From the NCBI GenBank assembly GCA_029242745.1, contig JAQWTI010000005.1, forward strand, positions 1-64,000: 64,000 bases of DNA, given 5' to 3'. The notes beneath the pieces are model-generated. The model was given only the letters and a program-made list of their open reading frames with translations. It did not search any database and had not been told where the DNA came from. Source of the stretch: Acidimicrobiales bacterium. Lineage in GTDB: Bacteria > Actinomycetota > Acidimicrobiia > Acidimicrobiales > MedAcidi-G1. Shown piece by piece: positions 37,560 to 46,738 of this stretch; within the stretch, counting starts at the first letter, position 1; the number at the start of each line of letters is the position of its first letter. The position numbers and the translations under genes were made by a program.

Positions 37560-38297
37560 GTGCCTCGAGCGATCAGCTATCACCGCCCCGGCTCTGTGCA
37601 TGATGCCATCAGCCTGCTGGTCAATAACGATCACCTGCCGCTCGCCGGCGGCACGGTACTTAATGCCGACGACGACCCGACTCTCGTCTCTTTTGTAGAC
37701 CTTCAGGAGTGTGGCCTCGCCAACATCGACGAAGTTGGTAGTCGGCTAAGGCTTGGGGCCATGCTCACCCTCCATGACCTGACAACCGATTCCCGCGTCC
37801 CAGTTGGTCTAGCCAACGCTGCTCGGGCTGAACTGCCAAGCACGCTACGTACCTTGGCAACAATTGGTGGAACGGTGGCGACGAGGCACGCAGACAGCGT
37901 CTTACTGGCTGCTCTCCTGGTTTATGAAGCTTGCGTCACGGTGGCCGGCCCCAACGAAGAAAGCGTAGTTCCGTTAGCGGAACTTCTCCATAACGGCGTA
38001 GACAAAGGGCACCTAGTTGTTGCTTTGGATGTTGAAACATCAGGTACTTGCGTCCGGCATGCCACTAGCCGCACTCCAGCTGATACTCCTATCGTTTCGG
38101 CAACAGCGCGTGCTACCGATGAAAGCGCCTGGCTGGCGCTGACCGGTGTCGCCGCCCACCCAGTGCTCGCCAACCCAAAGGACCCCACCACCGACATCGC
38201 GCCAATTGGCGATTTCCGAGGTAGTGCCGAATACCGGCGCAGGTTGTCAAAAATACTTTCATCGAGGGCCTTGGCTGAGGCTAGGAAGTTCGCCTAA
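37560..38297 (+). CDS. ygfM: FAD-binding subunit of the XdhD-type molybdenum hydroxylase (YgfM-like)
   Basis: Predicted flavin subunit that transfers electrons from the XdhD-type hydroxylase. The 245 residues show the FAD_binding_5 start PRAISYHRPGSVHDAISLL, LAGGTVLNAD, and TLATIGGTVATRHADSVLLAALL, which parallels E. coli YgfM (STIGGEIAAR then ESVLLPVLL) more closely than ordinary XdhB/CoxM. GDFRGSAEYRRR is the family ending. The GTG at 37560 with GGGAGG about 6 bases upstream decides the start; an upstream open stretch is not YgfM-like. Its stop overlaps the xdhD ATG, so the two are coupled. Confidence 0.85.
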   Translation: MPRAISYHRPGSVHDAISLLVNNDHLPLAGGTVLNADDDPTLVSFVDLQECGLANIDEVGSRLRLGAMLTLHDLTTDSRVPVGLANAARAELPSTLRTLATIGGTVATRHADSVLLAALLVYEACVTVAGPNEESVVPLAELLHNGVDKGHLVVALDVETSGTCVRHATSRTPADTPIVSATARATDESAWLALTGVAAHPVLANPKDPTTDIAPIGDFRGSAEYRRRLSKILSSRALAEARKFA

Positions 38298-41218
38298 TGA
38301 AGATCACCCTCGAACTCAACGAGACAAGCCGGACTATTGACTGTGCCGTCCATGAAAGCCTCCTCACTGTCCTCCGACGGGAGGGGATGGCCAGCGTGCG
38401 CTTTGGCTCAAATTCTGGAGAGACCGGTGCCGGAGCTGTACTTCTCGACGGGAAATTAGCAAGTTCTGAAGTCGTTCTCGCCGCTCAGGCCAACGGCCAC
38501 GCTGTCACTACTGTCGAGTCGCTTAACGTCGACGAGCGCCTCCACCCCATCCAAGCTGCCTTCGCTGCCACAGGAGCGATGCAGTCTGGTTACTCGGTCG
38601 GTGCCATGGTTCTCGGCACCCTCGCTCTCCTCAGAACAGACCCAGACCCCAGTGAGAACACCATCCGGGACATGCTCTCGGGAATCCTTGACCGCGAGAC
38701 GGCGTATGTAAAACCAGTAGCGGCAGTCCAGCAGGCTGCAGCAGTGCTTCGAGGCGAGGAGGCTGAACCGTTCCGCCCCTTAATGGTCGCTCCAATAACC
38801 GACGGCATACATCCAGTTGATCACGATCCTGATGATCCCCCACCTACCGGTTCGCCAGCTGTCCCGAGAGTCGTCCCGTCTCGAGATGTCCCTACCACCA
38901 CCGTCGTGGGCCATCCCGAAGTCAAGGTTGATGCTCTTCGACTGGTCAAGGGCAACCCGGCGTTTACTGATGACTTTGATATGCGCGGCCTGCTGTACGC
39001 CAAAGTACTGCTCAGCCCACACGCTCACGCCCGAATCATCTCCATAGACGATTCTGCAGCGCGTGCACTGCCCGGGGTGCACGCTGTGATCCACCACGAA
39101 AATGTGCCTAGGATCAAATACGCCTCGGGAGGCCAGTCTTACCCAAACCCCAGACCCTACGATCAGGTCTCTTTTGATAACAAGGTCCGTCACGTCGGCG
39201 ACAGAGTAGCGGCAGTGGCTGCCGACACAGTTGAGATCGCGCAGGAAGCATGCTCGCTGATTGAAGTTACCTGGGAAGTACTCCCGGCCGTATTCGATGA
39301 GTTGGAGGCGCTATCGGGCGATGCTCCAGTTATTCATGACGAAACCGACACGATTGACATCGCTGACCCGTCACGCAATCTGGTGCATCACATAGTGGCT
39401 GAACGCGGCGACGTTGACGCCGCCCTGTCTGCAGCCGACCACTACTACGAGCAGACGTTCCGGGTGCACCAAGTGCAGCAGTGCCCTATCGAGCCTCACA
39501 TCTCCGTGGCATGGTTGGACTCTGACGAACGCCTTGTGGTGCGAACCGCTACCCAAGTGCCATTCCATACGCGCCGGATGCTGGCACCCCTCGTGGGGCG
39601 TGAAATCAAAGATATACGGATTATCAAACCCCGAATCGGTGGTGGCTTCGGCGCCAAGCAAGAAATGCTGCTTGAAGACATTGTTGCTCATCTGGCTATC
39701 GCTACACGCCGGCCAGTTCGACTGGAACTAACTCGCGAAGAGGAGTTCATTGCCAGTCGGACCCGGCACCCGCAAACAATGACCTATCGGACTGGTGTCA
39801 ATGGAGACGGCACCTTGGTGGCCCAAGAGTTGCAGTTAATTGGAAATACTGGACCATACGGAACTCACGGATACACAGTCCAGAGCGTTTCAGGTCTGCG
39901 CGGACTTACTTCATACAACGCCCCCAACAAACGCTTCGACTGTGAAGTCGCCTACACCAACATCCCAGTACCCGGCGCCTACCGCGGTTACGGAGCCCCT
40001 CAAGCACTCTTTGGCTTGGAATGTCACATGGAAGACATTGCTGCCGACCTTGGATTTGATCCGATTGAGTTTCGGCGTCAGAACTGGGCCAAGACCGGTG
40101 ACGAGTTAACTATCGCTCCTCATCTTGGTGAGCGGGCTGTCGTAGATGGGGAACTTGACCAGTACCCGGTTGTTGGGTCTGACGGCATTGAAGAGTGCGT
40201 AGCCCAAGGGTCGAGAGCAATCGGTTGGCACAGACGCTACGACAGATCTTGGCGAGAACCTGCTGGCTCTCGCCACATCCGGCGCGGGATCGGTTACGCC
40301 CATGCCATGCACGGGACATCCATTCCGTATTTAGATATGGGTGGCTGTTCAATCAAGTTAAATGACGACGGGTCGTTCAACATGCTGGTCGGTGCGACCG
40401 ACCTAGGAACCGGGGCCGACACGGTGCTTGGCCAGATTGCCGCCGAAGTTCTCGGAGTTCCCCTCGACGACATCCGGGTTTACTCTTCGGACACTGATAT
40501 GACTCCGTTCGATACTGGAGCTTACGCTTCAAGCACAACTTACATATCAGGCACAGCAGCAATGAAGGCTGCTGAGGTAGTTCGCAAACGACTTAAAGAG
40601 CGCGCCGCCATGCTCCTTGAGGTACCGATTCCCTGCTCCATTGAGCTCAGAGACCGGCGAGCTTACGCTCCAGATGGCAGATCGGTCAGCATGGAAGAGA
40701 TCGCCCTGGACTCACTTCACCTCAACGAACACGAACAGATCATGGGCACCGGATCACACGTCTCACCAGAATGTCCGCCGCCCTTCGGCGCCACCTTTGT
40801 GGAGATTGAACTTGATCTAGAGACCGGCCAGGTAGAGGTCAAGCAGATGGTGATGGCAGTGGACTGTGGCGTCGCCATTAATCCAGTGACAGCCAGCGGC
40901 CAAGTCGAAGGTGGAATGCTCCAGGCCCTTGGCTACGCCCATTGCGAAGAGTTTGCTCTTGACGAGAACGGTCGGATGCTTAATGCGGCATTCGGGCCCT
41001 ACTGGATCTACAGAGCAGACGAGATGCCCCGGACTGACGTCTTTCTGGTGCAGACAATGGAAGACAGTGGACCTTTCGGCGCCAAAGCGGTGGCCGAGAT
41101 CCCCAAAGATGGCTTGGCCCCAGCTCTCCGCAACGCAATCGTAAATGCCACCGGTGTCCGGATCGACCAGTTGCCGTTCACTCCAGAACGGGTGTTTAAC
41201 GCCCTTCAGAAGAGCTGA
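38297..41218 (+). CDS. xdhD: XdhD-type molybdopterin hydroxylase, putative selenium-dependent purine/hypoxanthine hydroxylase
   Basis: Large molybdenum hydroxylase, 973 residues. The N-terminal ~165 residues have the CoxS/XdhC-like [2Fe-2S] fold, but the expected cluster Cys are gone (RFGSNSGETGAGAVLLDGK, MQSGYSVGA, GILDRETAY). E. coli XdhD shows the same loss (its VVQSGYN parallels MQSGYS), which points to XdhD rather than standard xanthine dehydrogenase. The Mo domain is intact: QQCPIEPHISVAW, RIGGGFGAKQ, GAYRGYGAPQALFG, and the C-terminal DSGPFGAKAVAEIPKDG containing the candidate catalytic Glu. The downstream yqeB/yqeC genes imply the labile selenium cofactor. Substrate is probably a purine (xanthine or hypoxanthine), an inference from the family and neighbours. 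The E. coli partner YgfK is not in the window. Confidence 0.88.
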   Translation: MKITLELNETSRTIDCAVHESLLTVLRREGMASVRFGSNSGETGAGAVLLDGKLASSEVVLAAQANGHAVTTVESLNVDERLHPIQAAFAATGAMQSGYSVGAMVLGTLALLRTDPDPSENTIRDMLSGILDRETAYVKPVAAVQQAAAVLRGEEAEPFRPLMVAPITDGIHPVDHDPDDPPPTGSPAVPRVVPSRDVPTTTVVGHPEVKVDALRLVKGNPAFTDDFDMRGLLYAKVLLSPHAHARIISIDDSAARALPGVHAVIHHENVPRIKYASGGQSYPNPRPYDQVSFDNKVRHVGDRVAAVAADTVEIAQEACSLIEVTWEVLPAVFDELEALSGDAPVIHDETDTIDIADPSRNLVHHIVAERGDVDAALSAADHYYEQTFRVHQVQQCPIEPHISVAWLDSDERLVVRTATQVPFHTRRMLAPLVGREIKDIRIIKPRIGGGFGAKQEMLLEDIVAHLAIATRRPVRLELTREEEFIASRTRHPQTMTYRTGVNGDGTLVAQELQLIGNTGPYGTHGYTVQSVSGLRGLTSYNAPNKRFDCEVAYTNIPVPGAYRGYGAPQALFGLECHMEDIAADLGFDPIEFRRQNWAKTGDELTIAPHLGERAVVDGELDQYPVVGSDGIEECVAQGSRAIGWHRRYDRSWREPAGSRHIRRGIGYAHAMHGTSIPYLDMGGCSIKLNDDGSFNMLVGATDLGTGADTVLGQIAAEVLGVPLDDIRVYSSDTDMTPFDTGAYASSTTYISGTAAMKAAEVVRKRLKERAAMLLEVPIPCSIELRDRRAYAPDGRSVSMEEIALDSLHLNEHEQIMGTGSHVSPECPPPFGATFVEIELDLETGQVEVKQMVMAVDCGVAINPVTASGQVEGGMLQALGYAHCEEFALDENGRMLNAAFGPYWIYRADEMPRTDVFLVQTMEDSGPFGAKAVAEIPKDGLAPALRNAIVNATGVRIDQLPFTPERVFNALQKS

Positions 41219-41226
41219 CTGCGCCG

Positions 41227-42588
41227 ATGGGCTTATCGCCTGTAGACCCCGCTGTCGGGATAATCCTCTGCCCCGATTGGCTACTAGCCGATGCTGAGAC
41301 AGAGCCAATTCAAGCTGGTGCTGTACGGATCGTCGACAACACGGTCGATGCCGTCGGTCTTGGCAGCGCCCTCATTGCCCGCCACCCCGAAGACGACGTA
41401 ATAGACCTTCCAGACCGGATCATCCTTCCGGGTTTCGTGAACGCCCATGTCCACATGTACGGACTACTAGCCCACGGCATTCCCCTTGATGCTGCCCCAA
41501 AGGGATTCTGGTCATTCCTCAAAGATTTTTGGTGGCCGAAAGTCGAAGACCGCCTCGATCACGAGATGGTGGCTGCTGCCGCCGACTGGGCCTGCACTGA
41601 GATGCTCCGCTCAGGAACCACAACGTTTCTCGACATTTTGGAGGCACCAAATACATTGCCCGAGGGCTTAGAGGCACAGGCCGGGGCGGTAGAGCGATCC
41701 GGACTTCGAGGGATTCTGAGTTTTGAGTGCACCGAGCGATCCGGAGCAGCGGTGGCTGCTGCTGGATTAAAAGAGAACGTTCGCTTTATCGAAACGTGTC
41801 GACATGTAAGGGGCAACAAAACCACGTCCCTGCTCTCAGGCTTAATTAGCATTCATACCCTTTTCACTTGCTCAGATGACTTCATTCATGAGGTGTTCAA
41901 CCAGGCCTTAGATCTCAACGTGTTGCTCCATGCCCACTGCAACGAAGGAATCCATGAGGGCGAGTGGTGCGAAGCGAACTACGGACATCGCACCCTTGAA
42001 CACTATGAACATTTGGGAGTGGCAGGACCTAACTTCTTGGCTTCACAGGTAGTCCATCTTTCTGCCACAGAACAGAGGATATTGAGTGACCGCAATGTGC
42101 GCTGCAGCCATATGCCAATGGCTAATGCTGAGGTTGGAGGCGGCGTCGCCCCTATCCCAGAACTACGAGGCGCGGGCGTCACGGTGGGCCTGGGCTCGGA
42201 CGGCTACGTCAACGATCTCTACGAGGTTGCACGTAGTGCGTTTCTGATCCACAAAGCCCGACTCCAAGACCCGGGCGTCATGGATGCTCACCAAGTGCTG
42301 GCAATGGCCACCACCGGAGGTTCGGAGGCACTCGGCCTTGAGAGGGTGGGGCGCCTAGCGCCTGGGTGGTCGGCTGATCTTCAGGTGATAGATAGCCGGT
42401 TCCCCACACCTACCACCACGGCCAACCTTGCGGAACAAGTAGTTTTGTTCCGCAATGGCCAACACGTGGAATCCGTGATGGTGGCCGGAAAATGGCGTGT
42501 CCGTAACGGCGAACTGGTAACGGGTGATCCTGATGCACAACGAGCTCACCTCCAACAACAAGCGCTGCGCCTTTGGAGCGCAGCATGA
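41227..42588 (+). CDS. ssnA: SsnA-like amidohydrolase of the selenium-hydroxylase cluster
   Basis: Metal-dependent amidohydrolase, 453 residues, resembling SsnA, which is encoded beside xdhD/ygfM in E. coli and in purine-degrading clusters of anaerobes. Seen: metal motif PGFVNAHVHMYGLLAHG, the SsnA-like AAPKGFWSFLKDFWWPK, HCNEGIHEGEW (HxxE intact), GGGVAPIPELRGAGVTVGLGSDGYVNDLYEVA with the catalytic Asp, and an HKARLQDP segment. In this superfamily the chemistry is deamination or ring-amide hydrolysis of a heterocycle; the substrate is not fixed. The ATG at 41227 is 8 bases after the xdhD stop. Confidence 0.78.
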   Translation: MGLSPVDPAVGIILCPDWLLADAETEPIQAGAVRIVDNTVDAVGLGSALIARHPEDDVIDLPDRIILPGFVNAHVHMYGLLAHGIPLDAAPKGFWSFLKDFWWPKVEDRLDHEMVAAAADWACTEMLRSGTTTFLDILEAPNTLPEGLEAQAGAVERSGLRGILSFECTERSGAAVAAAGLKENVRFIETCRHVRGNKTTSLLSGLISIHTLFTCSDDFIHEVFNQALDLNVLLHAHCNEGIHEGEWCEANYGHRTLEHYEHLGVAGPNFLASQVVHLSATEQRILSDRNVRCSHMPMANAEVGGGVAPIPELRGAGVTVGLGSDGYVNDLYEVARSAFLIHKARLQDPGVMDAHQVLAMATTGGSEALGLERVGRLAPGWSADLQVIDSRFPTPTTTANLAEQVVLFRNGQHVESVMVAGKWRVRNGELVTGDPDAQRAHLQQQALRLWSAA

Positions 42589-43442
42589 GCCTTACATTGG
42601 GCACTCCCGGCAACTCAGGTCAGCAACTCCGACCAGTATCCACCGGTGCGGCGGTTGACTCCCGCATCTTTGACACCCTTCGAGGTCTGGTCGCGGAAGG
42701 CCGTTCAGTGGTGCTGGCGACTGTCATCTCCACTTCACGGTCAGTCCCTCGGCGGGCTGGTGCCAAAATGTTGATCGTTGACGACGGTCGGCAGATTGGC
42801 ACGGTGGGTGGCGGTGAGATGGAAGCCAGAATGGCCAATGAGGCCATTGGTTGCCTGACCGACGGCCAATCCCGACTTGTCGACTACCGGCTTGTCGACC
42901 CAAGCTCCGGAGACCCCGGAGTTTGTGGCGGGGACGTCACAATTTACCTGGAGCCCTATATGCCCCCTTCGACCATCTTTGTTATCGGCTGTGGTCACGT
43001 CGGCAAAGCCGTTGTCGAATTGGCTTCTTGGCTGGGCTTCCATGTGGTGGCAAGCGATGACCGTTCCGACATCGCTCAGGGATTAGCGGAAGAACTACCT
43101 GAGAATTCAGCAGTAGACGTCCGTCCAGGTCCGCTATCCGAGGTGTTGAATAACCTTCCGCTAGGGCCCCGAGATCACGCGGTAGTAGTCACCCGCAACG
43201 TACAAGTTGATGTGGCCAATCTCCCGCTCCTTCTGGCTACCAACGTTGGGAGAGTGGGCGTCATGGGCAGTATTCGACGCTGGGATACCACTCGGAATGC
43301 TCTACTTGACCTCGGCGTGACCGAGATGGATCTGGAACGAATTGTCTCTCCAATTGGAGTGGAGATAGGGGCTGAAACCCCCGAGGAGATTGCCCTGTCG
43401 ATTCTTGCGCAAGTAGTTGGACTTCGACAGACCCCTAATTGA
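42585..43442 (+). CDS. xdhC: XdhC/CoxI family molybdenum hydroxylase accessory protein
   Basis: Accessory protein that delivers and protects the molybdenum cofactor for hydroxylases. The 285 residues from ATG 42585 show the XdhC_CoxI N-terminal domain (RSVVLATVISTSRSVPRRAGAKM, GTVGGGEMEARM, GVCGGDVTIYLEP) and the C-terminal Rossmann domain (FVIGCGHVGKAVVELASWLGF). The start overlaps the ssnA stop by 4 bases (ATGA). Position between ssnA and yqeB fits maturation of the XdhD enzyme encoded just upstream. Confidence 0.9.
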   Translation: MSLTLGTPGNSGQQLRPVSTGAAVDSRIFDTLRGLVAEGRSVVLATVISTSRSVPRRAGAKMLIVDDGRQIGTVGGGEMEARMANEAIGCLTDGQSRLVDYRLVDPSSGDPGVCGGDVTIYLEPYMPPSTIFVIGCGHVGKAVVELASWLGFHVVASDDRSDIAQGLAEELPENSAVDVRPGPLSEVLNNLPLGPRDHAVVVTRNVQVDVANLPLLLATNVGRVGVMGSIRRWDTTRNALLDLGVTEMDLERIVSPIGVEIGAETPEEIALSILAQVVGLRQTPN

Positions 43443-43454
43443 GGTGAACGTGCA

Positions 43455-44273
43455 GTGCTATTTGAAAAATACCTCTGTCTCTTAAGAGGTGGTGGTGATT
43501 TAGCAACTGGAGTAGCCCTAAGGCTCCACCGTGCAGGATTCCCTGTGGCTGTTTGTGAGTTGGAGCGTCCCCTTACCGTCCGCAGGACAGTTGCTCTCTC
43601 CACGGCACTAACCCATCCATCAGGTGTGGTCAGCGTCGAGGGTATGACAGCCCGCCGGGTCAAGAGTTTCCTCGAGTTGTGTGATGAGGCGGCAACGGGT
43701 GTGATACCCGTGGTAGTCAGTCCCGACCTACCAACAACTGATCTTCTGCCCCGGTCGGTGGTAGTTGATGCACGCCTGCTCAAACGCAACCCCGACACCT
43801 CATTAGATGATGCGCCTTTGGTCATTGCACTTGGGCCCGGTTACACAGCCGGTCGCGACTGCCACGTGGTGGTAGAGACCTTGCGCGGGCCAGACCTCGG
43901 CCGGGTAATCGTCAACGGCCGAGCAGCCACCGACACTGGAACACCTGGAACGGTAGGAGGTCACTCCACCAAGCGAGTGCTGCGAGCCCCAGCCGACGGG
44001 GAGGCGCAGTGGGTCCAAAAAATTGGCAATCGGGTCTCAGTGGGCGAGTTATTGGGTCATGTAGGCGACACCCCTGTGGTGTCCACACTCGATGGGGTGA
44101 TTCGAGGTCTAGTGGCTGACGGGACACCCTTAGAGCTCGGCACCAAAATCGGTGATGTAGACACACAAGTCGGAGTTCTCGTCAACCAAATTTCAGATAA
44201 GGCACTGGCGGTAGGCGGAGGGGCCCTCGAGGCAGTCATGACCTGGGTCGGTCGTAACGCGTCAAGAGTCTGA
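43455..44273 (+). CDS. yqeB: Selenium-dependent molybdenum hydroxylase maturation protein YqeB
   Basis: Member of the YqeB (EF2563) family, a genomic marker of selenium-dependent molybdenum hydroxylases. The 272 residues begin with LLRGGGDLATGVALRLHRAGFPVAVCE (family motif GxGDLATGVAxRLxRAGF), then PLTVRRTVALS, VVDARLLKRNPDTSLDDAPLVIALGPGYTAG and VNGRAATDTGTPGTVGG. The exact chemical role in selenium incorporation is not established. GTG start with GAGGTGA about 8-14 bases upstream; 12 bases after xdhC, one base before yqeC. Confidence 0.9.
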   Translation: MLFEKYLCLLRGGGDLATGVALRLHRAGFPVAVCELERPLTVRRTVALSTALTHPSGVVSVEGMTARRVKSFLELCDEAATGVIPVVVSPDLPTTDLLPRSVVVDARLLKRNPDTSLDDAPLVIALGPGYTAGRDCHVVVETLRGPDLGRVIVNGRAATDTGTPGTVGGHSTKRVLRAPADGEAQWVQKIGNRVSVGELLGHVGDTPVVSTLDGVIRGLVADGTPLELGTKIGDVDTQVGVLVNQISDKALAVGGGALEAVMTWVGRNASRV

Positions 44274-44274
44274 C

Positions 44275-45012
44275 TTGCATCCCCTCGCCCCAGCACATGT
44301 TGCCGACCTCCTGAACGGCCCGGGGCGGATCACTGCTCTCGTGGGCGGTGGTGGAAAGACCACCCTGCTGCATGCCCTCGGCACCCACCTTGGTTCAAGG
44401 GTTGTCCTCACCACCACCACTCAGATGGCTATCCACGAAGTCGGTAATGCTCGACTACTCGTCGGACCGTCACCTGAAGAAGTGGCTGCCGCCGTGGTAG
44501 ATGAAAACCAGCCGATTCTGGTTTGGGATCGCATCGATAACCTGAGCCCAAACCAGCCCAAGGCTTTCGGGGTGAAGCCGTCTATCCCCTCCGACTGGTT
44601 GAAATTCGTCGACCATGTAGTAGTCGAAGCTGACGGCTCAAGGGGTCGCCCAGCCAAAGCACCGGCCCCCCACGAGCCAGAGTTACCTACCGGACCGGTT
44701 GACGTAGTGGCTGTCATCGGTGCCGATGCCCTAGACCGGGTAATCGCCGACCAGTGCCACCGTCCCCTCCGGCTCGCTGCAGTTGTTGGTTGTTCCCCGT
44801 ATGAGCGCCTCACCCCGGAACGGGCTGCAGTGCTACTAACTCATCACAACGGTGCCCGTCGTGGGGTACCAGCGGACGGAGGGTTTGCTATCGCAGTAAC
44901 AAAGGTCAACGACATTGTGCGACCACTAATTGAACACTTAGTAGACGCAATAGACGAACGGTCTCCCACCACCTCTATTCACTTGTTCGATGACCGGGAT
45001 AGATTTCACTGA
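44275..45012 (+). CDS. yqeC: Selenium cofactor biosynthesis protein YqeC
   Basis: P-loop protein of the YqeC family, the second marker of the selenium-dependent molybdenum hydroxylase trait. The 245 residues contain Walker A ITALVGGGGKTTLLHALG, VVLTTTTQM, VVVEADGSRGRPAKAPAPHEPELP (EADGSRG...KAPAxHEP is the family signature) and VIGADALDRVIADQCHRP. TTG start one base after the yqeB stop. Together with yqeB and xdhC it implies a dedicated maturation set for XdhD. A selD gene supplying selenophosphate would be expected elsewhere in the genome. Confidence 0.92.
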   Translation: MHPLAPAHVADLLNGPGRITALVGGGGKTTLLHALGTHLGSRVVLTTTTQMAIHEVGNARLLVGPSPEEVAAAVVDENQPILVWDRIDNLSPNQPKAFGVKPSIPSDWLKFVDHVVVEADGSRGRPAKAPAPHEPELPTGPVDVVAVIGADALDRVIADQCHRPLRLAAVVGCSPYERLTPERAAVLLTHHNGARRGVPADGGFAIAVTKVNDIVRPLIEHLVDAIDERSPTTSIHLFDDRDRFH

Positions 45013-45992
45013 TGTCCGACCGATACCTCCGAGGCAGCGTCAACCTGATTCCTGAGGCACCGGTAGCTTCTATAAGGGATCTCGCTGTCGAAGCCGAACG
45101 ACTCGGCTTCCAGCGCTGCTGGGTATATGACGAAGGGCTAGCAACACGTGAGTTGTACGTAACCCTGACTGCGATTGTCGGGGCCACCGAGAAGTTGGAA
45201 GTCGGACCTGGAATCACCAACCCCTATACCAGACACCCAGCCCAAACTGCTTCGGCCATTGCCACTCTCGACGAGTTGTCAGGTGGGCGAGCCTTCATGG
45301 GCTTAGGAGCAGGCGGAAGTTTGACGCTTGATCCGTTAGCCCTGGAACGAACACGGCCATTAGAGACTGTTGGAAGAACTATCGAAGCCTGCCGTGCCCT
45401 CTTCGCCGGTGAGGTGGTCAACATGGATGCGCCAACGTTCTCGCTGCGGAAGGCGCAATTGGGCTGGGCTCGACCTGACCTACCTATCTGGCTAGCCGGG
45501 CGCGGACCGCGGATGCTAGATCTTGGTGGAGCATCCGCCGACGGCGTCATGCTTGACTTCATCTATAAGCCCTCACTCGGTGATTACGTAGACCGTGTAC
45601 GAGCGGGGGCCGCCCGCACCGGCAATGAGGTGAGCATCTGTTATTCGACCATGGTGGTCACCGACGACGCTGCCCTGGAAGCGGTGCGACCCCACATGAC
45701 CTATCGGCTGATTGACTCCCCAGAACCAGTTCGAGCCGCCCTCGGCATAACCGATGCCAACGTGGCCTCAATCCGCGCCGCCTTAGCAGATGGTCTGGTT
45801 GCAGCCGCCCATTACGTGCCAGACGAGTGGGTTCTGCCGTTCGTAATCGCTGGATCTGTCACCGAATGTGCAGCTGAACTAGAGCGTCTCGCTGACCAGC
45901 ACGGTCTAGATGAATTCCTGCTTCCGATCTTCGACGTCAAGGACGGAGCCTCGCTGCTGGAGGTGACAGCGCGCGTGCTGGACGGGCCATGA
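45012..45992 (+). CDS. LLM-class F420-dependent oxidoreductase (second copy)
   Basis: Luciferase-like monooxygenase family protein, 326 residues: SIRDLAVEAERLGFQRCWVYDEG, ALTAIVGATEKLEVGPGITNPYTRHP-type segment, GGRAFMGLGAGGS, LPIWLAGRGPRMLDLGGASADGVMLDF. It belongs to the methylene-H4MPT-reductase-like F420 group (inference). The ATG overlaps the yqeC stop, so it is translationally linked to the selenium-cofactor genes. Two LLM genes bracketing this cluster suggest an electron or substrate link, but no substrate can be named. Confidence 0.87.
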   Translation: MSDRYLRGSVNLIPEAPVASIRDLAVEAERLGFQRCWVYDEGLATRELYVTLTAIVGATEKLEVGPGITNPYTRHPAQTASAIATLDELSGGRAFMGLGAGGSLTLDPLALERTRPLETVGRTIEACRALFAGEVVNMDAPTFSLRKAQLGWARPDLPIWLAGRGPRMLDLGGASADGVMLDFIYKPSLGDYVDRVRAGAARTGNEVSICYSTMVVTDDAALEAVRPHMTYRLIDSPEPVRAALGITDANVASIRAALADGLVAAAHYVPDEWVLPFVIAGSVTECAAELERLADQHGLDEFLLPIFDVKDGASLLEVTARVLDGP

Positions 45993-46696
45993 GCCCCCTT
46001 TTCAACGAACCAGTACTGACACACTCTGCGACCGAGGTGCTCGCTGCCGCTGGAGTATCTGTTCCAGTTGCTGGACCCATCCCTCTCCTGGTGGATCCTC
46101 CTCACCCAATTGTGAGGGACGGAAAAGACGAACCCCTAGTACTGCTAGACCATCCCCGCATTATGAATCTGGAGAACTACCACCGTGCAGGCTGGTGTCA
46201 TGCCCTTCCCGGCTGCCGGTTGAGGGAGTCGGTAGCTGAACGCTTAGGTCGAGTAGCCAACAGCCTTCCTGCCCGTTGGGGGTTGGCCGTCTTTGATGGA
46301 TGGCGACCTCATGCCCTCCAGGTCGAGTTGCACAGCGCCGCCTACGCCGACCCCTGTCTTCCACCTGGTTTCTTTGCTGAACCAGATGAGAGGTCTTCGA
46401 CGCCGTCACCTCATCTAACCGGCGGCTCCGTAGACCTCACTCTTTCCCTCGATGAGATCCCGCTTGCTCCGGGGACTGGCTTCGATGACCTCACGCCCCG
46501 TGCCTATACGAGAGCGCTGGAAGATGAGCCAGGCGCCAATCGCGATATTCGACGGTTGCTGTATCACGCCATGGTGGCAGAAGGATTTGTGGTGTTCGAT
46601 GGCGAATGGTGGCACTTTGAATACGGCACCCGCCGTTGGTCGGCCATCACTGGTCGACCACCTAAGTTTGGGTCAGCAATAAATACAGAGAACTAA
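45989..46696 (+). CDS. D-alanyl-D-alanine dipeptidase family protein (VanX/DdpX type)
   Basis: Zinc dipeptidase family protein, 235 residues, with metal motifs PSPHLTGGSVDLTLSL (SxHxxGxAxD-type His and Asp) and EWWHFEYGTRRW (Glu and His). The N-terminal PLVLLDHPRIMNLENYH is consistent. It would cleave D-Ala-D-Ala or a related dipeptide; as the last gene of the selenium-hydroxylase operon (ATGA overlap with the LLM gene) its role there is unclear. It may be a DdpX-like scavenging enzyme. Confidence 0.84.
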   Translation: MSPLFNEPVLTHSATEVLAAAGVSVPVAGPIPLLVDPPHPIVRDGKDEPLVLLDHPRIMNLENYHRAGWCHALPGCRLRESVAERLGRVANSLPARWGLAVFDGWRPHALQVELHSAAYADPCLPPGFFAEPDERSSTPSPHLTGGSVDLTLSLDEIPLAPGTGFDDLTPRAYTRALEDEPGANRDIRRLLYHAMVAEGFVVFDGEWWHFEYGTRRWSAITGRPPKFGSAINTEN

Positions 46697-46738
46697 CCTT
46701 CGACCAACTACTGCTAATGCACCAGAAGGATCCCTGGT

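Noticed and set aside
38297-38800. Loss of XdhD cysteines as recent gene decay
   Set aside because: The same loss occurs in E. coli XdhD, and the rest of the protein is intact.
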